DNA of 64,000 nt, from the NCBI RefSeq assembly GCF_019931145.1, contig NZ_JAIOUV010000004.1:62001-126000 (forward strand), written 5' to 3'. Numbering within the stretch: position 1 is the stretch's first letter; the number at the start of each line of letters is the position of its first letter. Below, piece by piece: positions 60,943 through 64,000 of this stretch. The position numbers were made by a program, and so were the translations under genes. The notes below the pieces were generated by a model. That model did no database searches and was not told the origin of the DNA. It saw only the letters and a list, made by a program, of their open reading frames with translations. The DNA comes from Marinicella meishanensis (lineage in GTDB: Bacteria > Pseudomonadota > Gammaproteobacteria > Xanthomonadales > Marinicellaceae).

Positions 60943-61773
60943 TTATTCCGTGGCACTGGATTGCAGGTAAATGTCGGCAAAAGGGGCGCTTTGCACCAGT
61001 TCAATGGTCTGTGATTTGAGCAATTCCAACACCGCCAAAAAAGTCACCAAGGCACCTTGTTTGCCCTCTTGGCGGGAAAACAGCGATTTGAAATTCACTG
61101 TCTGGTGCTGCAACAAACGGTCCAACACGATGGTCATGCGATCCCGCACACTCAGCACTTCCCGTTCGATGGCATGCGACACTTTCAGGTCAGCCCGCAT
61201 CATCACTTCTTTGAAAGCCATCACCAGGTCTTGCAAACTCACCTCGACGATGGCTTGTTGTTCCGGCTGTTTGTCGGTATGGGCTTCGCCAACCCAAACA
61301 TCCCGGCCCACCCGAGTCAGCTGATCGATGTCTTCAGCGGCTTGTTTGAAGCGTTCATATTCTTGCAGTCGGCGGATCAGTTCGGCCCGTGGGTCTTCCT
61401 CAGAATCTTCGTCTTCATGGGTTTTGGGCAGCAGCATGCGCGATTTGATTTCGGCCAACATGGCGGCCATCACCAGGTATTCGGCGGCCAGTTCAAAATT
61501 CATATGGTGCATCAACTCAATGTATTCAACATACTGCTGGGTGATGTCACGAATCGGGATGTCCAGAATGTCGAGGTTTTGTCGGCGGATCAAATACAAC
61601 AACAAATCCAACGGCCCCTCAAACGCTTCCAGAATCACTTCCAGGGCATCTGGCGGGATGTACAAATCGGTGGGCATGGTGGTGAATGGTTTACCTTCGA
61701 CCACCGCAAACGGCATTTCGGCTTGACTCACCATGGGTGGGTGATTGGGTTCTTTGGCATCAGACAAAATCAA
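60943..61773 (-). CDS. scpA: Segregation and condensation protein A
   Basis: A kleisin of about 276 residues for the SMC complex. The core begins EVILEAFEGPLDLLLYLIRR (about 45-64) with NLDILDIPIRDITQQYVEYI, then AAEYLVMAAMLAEIKSRMLL. The C-terminal winged helix contains VTFLAVLELLKSQTIELVQ. The start is uncertain: no ATG lies upstream of the open frame. A TTG at 61767 has GGGGAG six bases before it, TTG 61773 begins the frame, and ATG 61734 would give a shorter protein. It overlaps the Sua5/YciO-like gene by up to 14 bp. Confidence 0.93.
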   Translation of the reverse strand: MILSDAKEPNHPPMVSQAEMPFAVVEGKPFTTMPTDLYIPPDALEVILEAFEGPLDLLLYLIRRQNLDILDIPIRDITQQYVEYIELMHHMNFELAAEYLVMAAMLAEIKSRMLLPKTHEDEDSEEDPRAELIRRLQEYERFKQAAEDIDQLTRVGRDVWVGEAHTDKQPEQQAIVEVSLQDLVMAFKEVMMRADLKVSHAIEREVLSVRDRMTIVLDRLLQHQTVNFKSLFSRQEGKQGALVTFLAVLELLKSQTIELVQSAPFADIYLQSSATE

Positions 61774-62377
61774 TCTCCCCTTTGCCTTGTCGGATGATGT
61801 TCACCTCGCCTTCGGACAGGTCAACCACGGTGGAAGGTTCTTGTGCACAATAACCGGCATCGATGATGGTGTTGACCCGGTTACCGACCCGCAACTCGAT
61901 GTCATCCACATCCAACTCATACATGTCGATGTCAGGGAACTCCAGGGTGGAGGTCATCATCGGCTCACCCAGTTCTTCCAACAGGGCATTGACCACCGCG
62001 TGGTCGGCGATCCGCACGCCGATGGTTTTGCGTTTTTGCTGCTGCAGTTTTTTTGGCACCCGCCGGGTGGCCGGCAAAATAAAAGTATAGGCGCCGGGGG
62101 TGTGTTCCTTGATCAAGCGAAATGCGATGTTGTCGACCAGCACGAAATCGGTCATCTGCGAAATGCTTTGACACATCATGGTGTAGTGATGCTGCGCATC
62201 GATTTGTTTGATCAGGGCCACGATTTTGGGCGCTTTCATGTTGTCCATGCCCCAGCCAATGGCGTAGCCTGAATCGGTTGGATAAATGATCAACCCACCA
62301 TTTCTCAAGGTGTCAATGGCGGCTTTGATGGAACGCGGTTGGGGGTTGTCGGGATGCACCCGCAGGATGTTGGCCAC
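61760..62377 (-). CDS. Sua5/YciO/YrdC-domain protein
   Basis: A 205-residue protein of the Sua5/YciO/YrdC family: AAIDTLRNGGLIIYPTDSGY, HHYTMMCQSISQMTDFVLV, PGAYTFILPATRRVPKKL and KTIGVRIADHAVVNALLEEL. Relatives make threonylcarbamoyl-AMP for tRNA t6A, but the YciO branch, to which this sequence seems closer, may not be the main t6A enzyme. The start is the GTG at 62377: a perfect AGGAGGT lies within the last codons of the asparaginase gene, 4 bases away. A longer frame to 62446 runs inside that gene. Confidence 0.9.
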   Translation of the reverse strand: MANILRVHPDNPQPRSIKAAIDTLRNGGLIIYPTDSGYAIGWGMDNMKAPKIVALIKQIDAQHHYTMMCQSISQMTDFVLVDNIAFRLIKEHTPGAYTFILPATRRVPKKLQQQKRKTIGVRIADHAVVNALLEELGEPMMTSTLEFPDIDMYELDVDDIELRVGNRVNTIIDAGYCAQEPSTVVDLSEGEVNIIRQGKGEIDFV

Positions 62378-62378
62378 G

Positions 62379-62864
62379 TCACACCTCCTCGAAACGGTTG
62401 GCTTGGCGGTTCTTGCGCACGTGCTCAGGATCCCACACCAAACCATTCATGATGACCCACACCCCTTGGGGCTGGGTTTGCACGGCGGCCACCGCACAAC
62501 CGATGTTGAAGATGGCATCGGTGGCGTTGAATCGGGCGGGCGTCAGCGCCCCGGTCAAAACGATGGTTTTGCCCTCAATACCCTGCAGGTAGCGGGCGGT
62601 CTCCACCATGGTGTCGGTGCCGTGGGTGATCAAAAAGTGGGCTTCATCTGATTTGACGATCACTTGTTTGATCAACTCCCGGTCTTCATCGGTGAGGTAG
62701 ATCGAGTCTTTTTTCAACAATGGCACCACTTCGAAATCAAAACCCACGTGGTAGGTATTGAGCAATTCACCGATGATCGGTTTGCCGATTTGATAATCAC
62801 TCAGATCATCAAAGTACAATTTATCAATGGTGCCACCGGTGGTGATGATTTTCAGATTTTTCAT
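62379..62864 (-). CDS. Half-length asparaginase-domain protein
   Basis: A 161-residue protein that contains only the N-terminal domain of an L-asparaginase. It has the two catalytic Thr motifs: IITTGGTIDKLYF (residues 6-18) and FLITHGTDTMVETARYL (about 77-93). VLTGALTPARFNATDA is also conserved. The C-terminal domain (about 160 residues) that completes the active site of classical enzymes is absent, and the stop is tight against the next gene, so this is not a recent frameshift. Similar stand-alone proteins exist in other gammaproteobacteria. Activity is uncertain. Confidence 0.85.
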   Translation of the reverse strand: MKNLKIITTGGTIDKLYFDDLSDYQIGKPIIGELLNTYHVGFDFEVVPLLKKDSIYLTDEDRELIKQVIVKSDEAHFLITHGTDTMVETARYLQGIEGKTIVLTGALTPARFNATDAIFNIGCAVAAVQTQPQGVWVIMNGLVWDPEHVRKNRQANRFEEV

Positions 62865-62981
62865 GCCATCATTTGGATTAATCAGAGAGGTATTTTAGCG
62901 CTTTTCTGCCGCACATTGACAGCGATAAAGTGAGCTTCTTGAGGCAGCGGCAGTGGCGGTGTCGATTCCATGAATCTCTGC

Positions 62982-63009
62982 TTGGCAAATGCAAGCACTT
63001 TGATACAAT
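62982..63009 (+). promoter_or_regulatory. Promoter placing the start site at the ATG
   Basis: TTGGCA (62982-62987), a 16-bp spacer and TACAAT (63004-63009). Transcription would begin near 63016, the A of the next gene's ATG, so the message may be leaderless. No Shine-Dalgarno lies between. Confidence 0.55.
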
Positions 63010-63015
63010 GACTGC

Positions 63016-64000
63016 ATGAATCAGCTGATGGTTGGTTGGTGCCTGTTGATGTGGGCACTGACAGCCCACACACAATCAGAGACCGAATCCGCCCCAGCAC
63101 CTGAAATCGAGGTGTTGCAGTTGGCCGATGCCGAAGCCGTTGCCAATCACCTGCGGCTCGAATATGGGGTGGCCAAAGCAGTCTACCTGACCCGCTTGGC
63201 GCAACAACTGTCGCAATCTTTTGCCTCAACCGAGCAGTTGCAACAACAATGGCAACAAGCGCTGCAAACTGAAGTTGAAGAACCCCAAACCTTCACCCAC
63301 ATCAACACCCACGCCTTGATGGCCCAGTCCTTAATTCAATACACCAATGGCATGACTTTGAATCGTTGGCGGCAAATTGACCTGCCGGCGCCAGACCCGC
63401 AACAGCATACCGTGGACGCCCCGATCAGCCCCACCACATTCCAGGCTTGGTTGACGCTGAACCGCAGCTGGTCGAACATGTTGCAAGGCGACAAAGGCCC
63501 GCAAGTGGCCAAGTGGTTGCCTTGGATTGACTCACCAGCCGATGCCGAGACCGCTGTGCCCGAGGCCAGCGATGCCACCCCGGCAGACAGCGCCTATCCG
63601 CTCATTTTGGCCACCCTCAATCCGAATCAGCCGTTGAGCGTGGCTGATTACAACACCTTACTGGCCCAACCCCTGTCGTTCGACCCTTTGTCGGTGGCCC
63701 TGCTGCGGCAAGACTGGCACCGCGGACAGCAGCAATTGCTGGCTTTGGCCTATGATTGGATTGAACTGTACCAGTTGATTGAATTGAGTCCGGCCTTGAT
63801 GACCGCTGAAGAACAACAACAATTGGGCGCTTTGATCCAACAAACCGCGGCCTATTGGCAAGCCAACCAAAGCCAAGTCGATGGCTTGGACACCCAATTG
63901 TTTGCGGTGGTGAACACGCTGCTCACTGAATTGCCCAACAAGTTCAAAAACCCCGACCATTTCAATCTCAGCCTGAACCAACAACTGTTCAGTCTGTTAA
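63016..64000 (+). CDS. Exported protein of unknown function (partial)
   Basis: An open frame of 328 codons running off the right edge. The ATG at 63016 begins a signal peptide (MNQLMVGWCLLMWALTAHTQ). The mature part is helical and very rich in Gln, Leu and Ala (for example LTRLAQQLSQSFASTEQLQQ), with several Trp residues, and has no recognisable domain so far. An in-frame stop lies just upstream at 63001-63003, so the start cannot be earlier. ATG 63028 is the only near alternative. It is divergent from the asparaginase-domain gene. A periplasmic location is likely. Confidence 0.75.
   Translation, partial: MNQLMVGWCLLMWALTAHTQSETESAPAPEIEVLQLADAEAVANHLRLEYGVAKAVYLTRLAQQLSQSFASTEQLQQQWQQALQTEVEEPQTFTHINTHALMAQSLIQYTNGMTLNRWRQIDLPAPDPQQHTVDAPISPTTFQAWLTLNRSWSNMLQGDKGPQVAKWLPWIDSPADAETAVPEASDATPADSAYPLILATLNPNQPLSVADYNTLLAQPLSFDPLSVALLRQDWHRGQQQLLALAYDWIELYQLIELSPALMTAEEQQQLGALIQQTAAYWQANQSQVDGLDTQLFAVVNTLLTELPNKFKNPDHFNLSLNQQLFSLL

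Noticed and set aside
1-64000. CRISPR arrays, tRNA or rRNA genes, prophage, integrase or intact IS
   Set aside because: Looked for regularly spaced repeats, cloverleaf-like sequences in gaps, and integrase or transposase motifs; none seen. Gaps are mostly too short.

Overview
The window looks like a chromosomal segment from a gammaproteobacterium. The reverse-strand order aroQ-accB-accC-prmA-(zinc-finger DUF3426 gene)-fis-purH-purD and the forward run fmt-rsmB-DUF4390-ntrY are typical of that class. Secreted proteins ending in a short 'GFE' tail, moderate GC and heavy use of CAA, TTG and GCC codons suggest a marine relative of Marinicella or the Lysobacterales. That finer placement is inference. 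Both edges cut genes: a helix-turn-helix regulator on the left and an exported protein of unknown function on the right. No rRNA, tRNA, CRISPR array, prophage or intact insertion sequence was seen.

Region by region. 1-14.3 kb is accessory: a regulator/membrane-protein pair, a DGPF protein with its ECF42-type sigma factor, a secreted multi-repeat surface protein, a Ser/Thr kinase with an ECF sigma factor, an HxlR/SDR pair, a tandem cupin and a beta-helix protein. 14.5-18.3 kb is a TetR-controlled export operon (regulator, lipoprotein fusion protein, ATPase, ABC-2 permease). 18.3-24.5 kb is iron uptake: a periplasmic ferric-iron ABC transporter and a convergent TonB-dependent receptor, each behind a Fur-box-like site. 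24.6-29.5 kb holds a zinc-ribbon protein, a DUF819 membrane protein, an ECF sigma operon with two small membrane proteins, ApbE and a hemolysin-III-type protein. 29.5-41.1 kb is housekeeping: purine synthesis, Fis, PrmA, acetyl-CoA carboxylase subunits, dehydroquinase, an unusual DsbD, CutA and a GGDEF/EAL protein with a ruined GGDEF site. 41.1-41.7 kb is the only long non-coding stretch. It contains a 264-bp element with perfect 23-bp terminal inverted repeats and CTAG direct repeats, ending just before tdk. 41.7-48.6 kb carries tdk, fmt, rsmB, DUF4390, an NtrY-type kinase without an adjacent NtrX, and an aldehyde dehydrogenase.

48.7-53.5 kb is the most interesting part. It is a tight five-gene operon encoding an OmpR-type response regulator, a small coiled-coil protein, a membrane protein with a large cytoplasmic part and periplasmic BON/OmpA-like parts, a Ras/Rab-like small GTPase lacking the usual catalytic glutamine, and a PAS-histidine kinase-receiver hybrid. 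It reads as a GTPase-gated envelope signalling system. 53.5-64 kb holds SPFH/NfeD proteins with a large lipoprotein, a gamma-carbonic anhydrase, an HD-type protein, a SixA-like phosphatase and a rhomboid protease. These are followed by the reverse-strand set half-length asparaginase, Sua5/YciO-like protein, scpA, scpB, rluB, and by the partial gene at the right edge.
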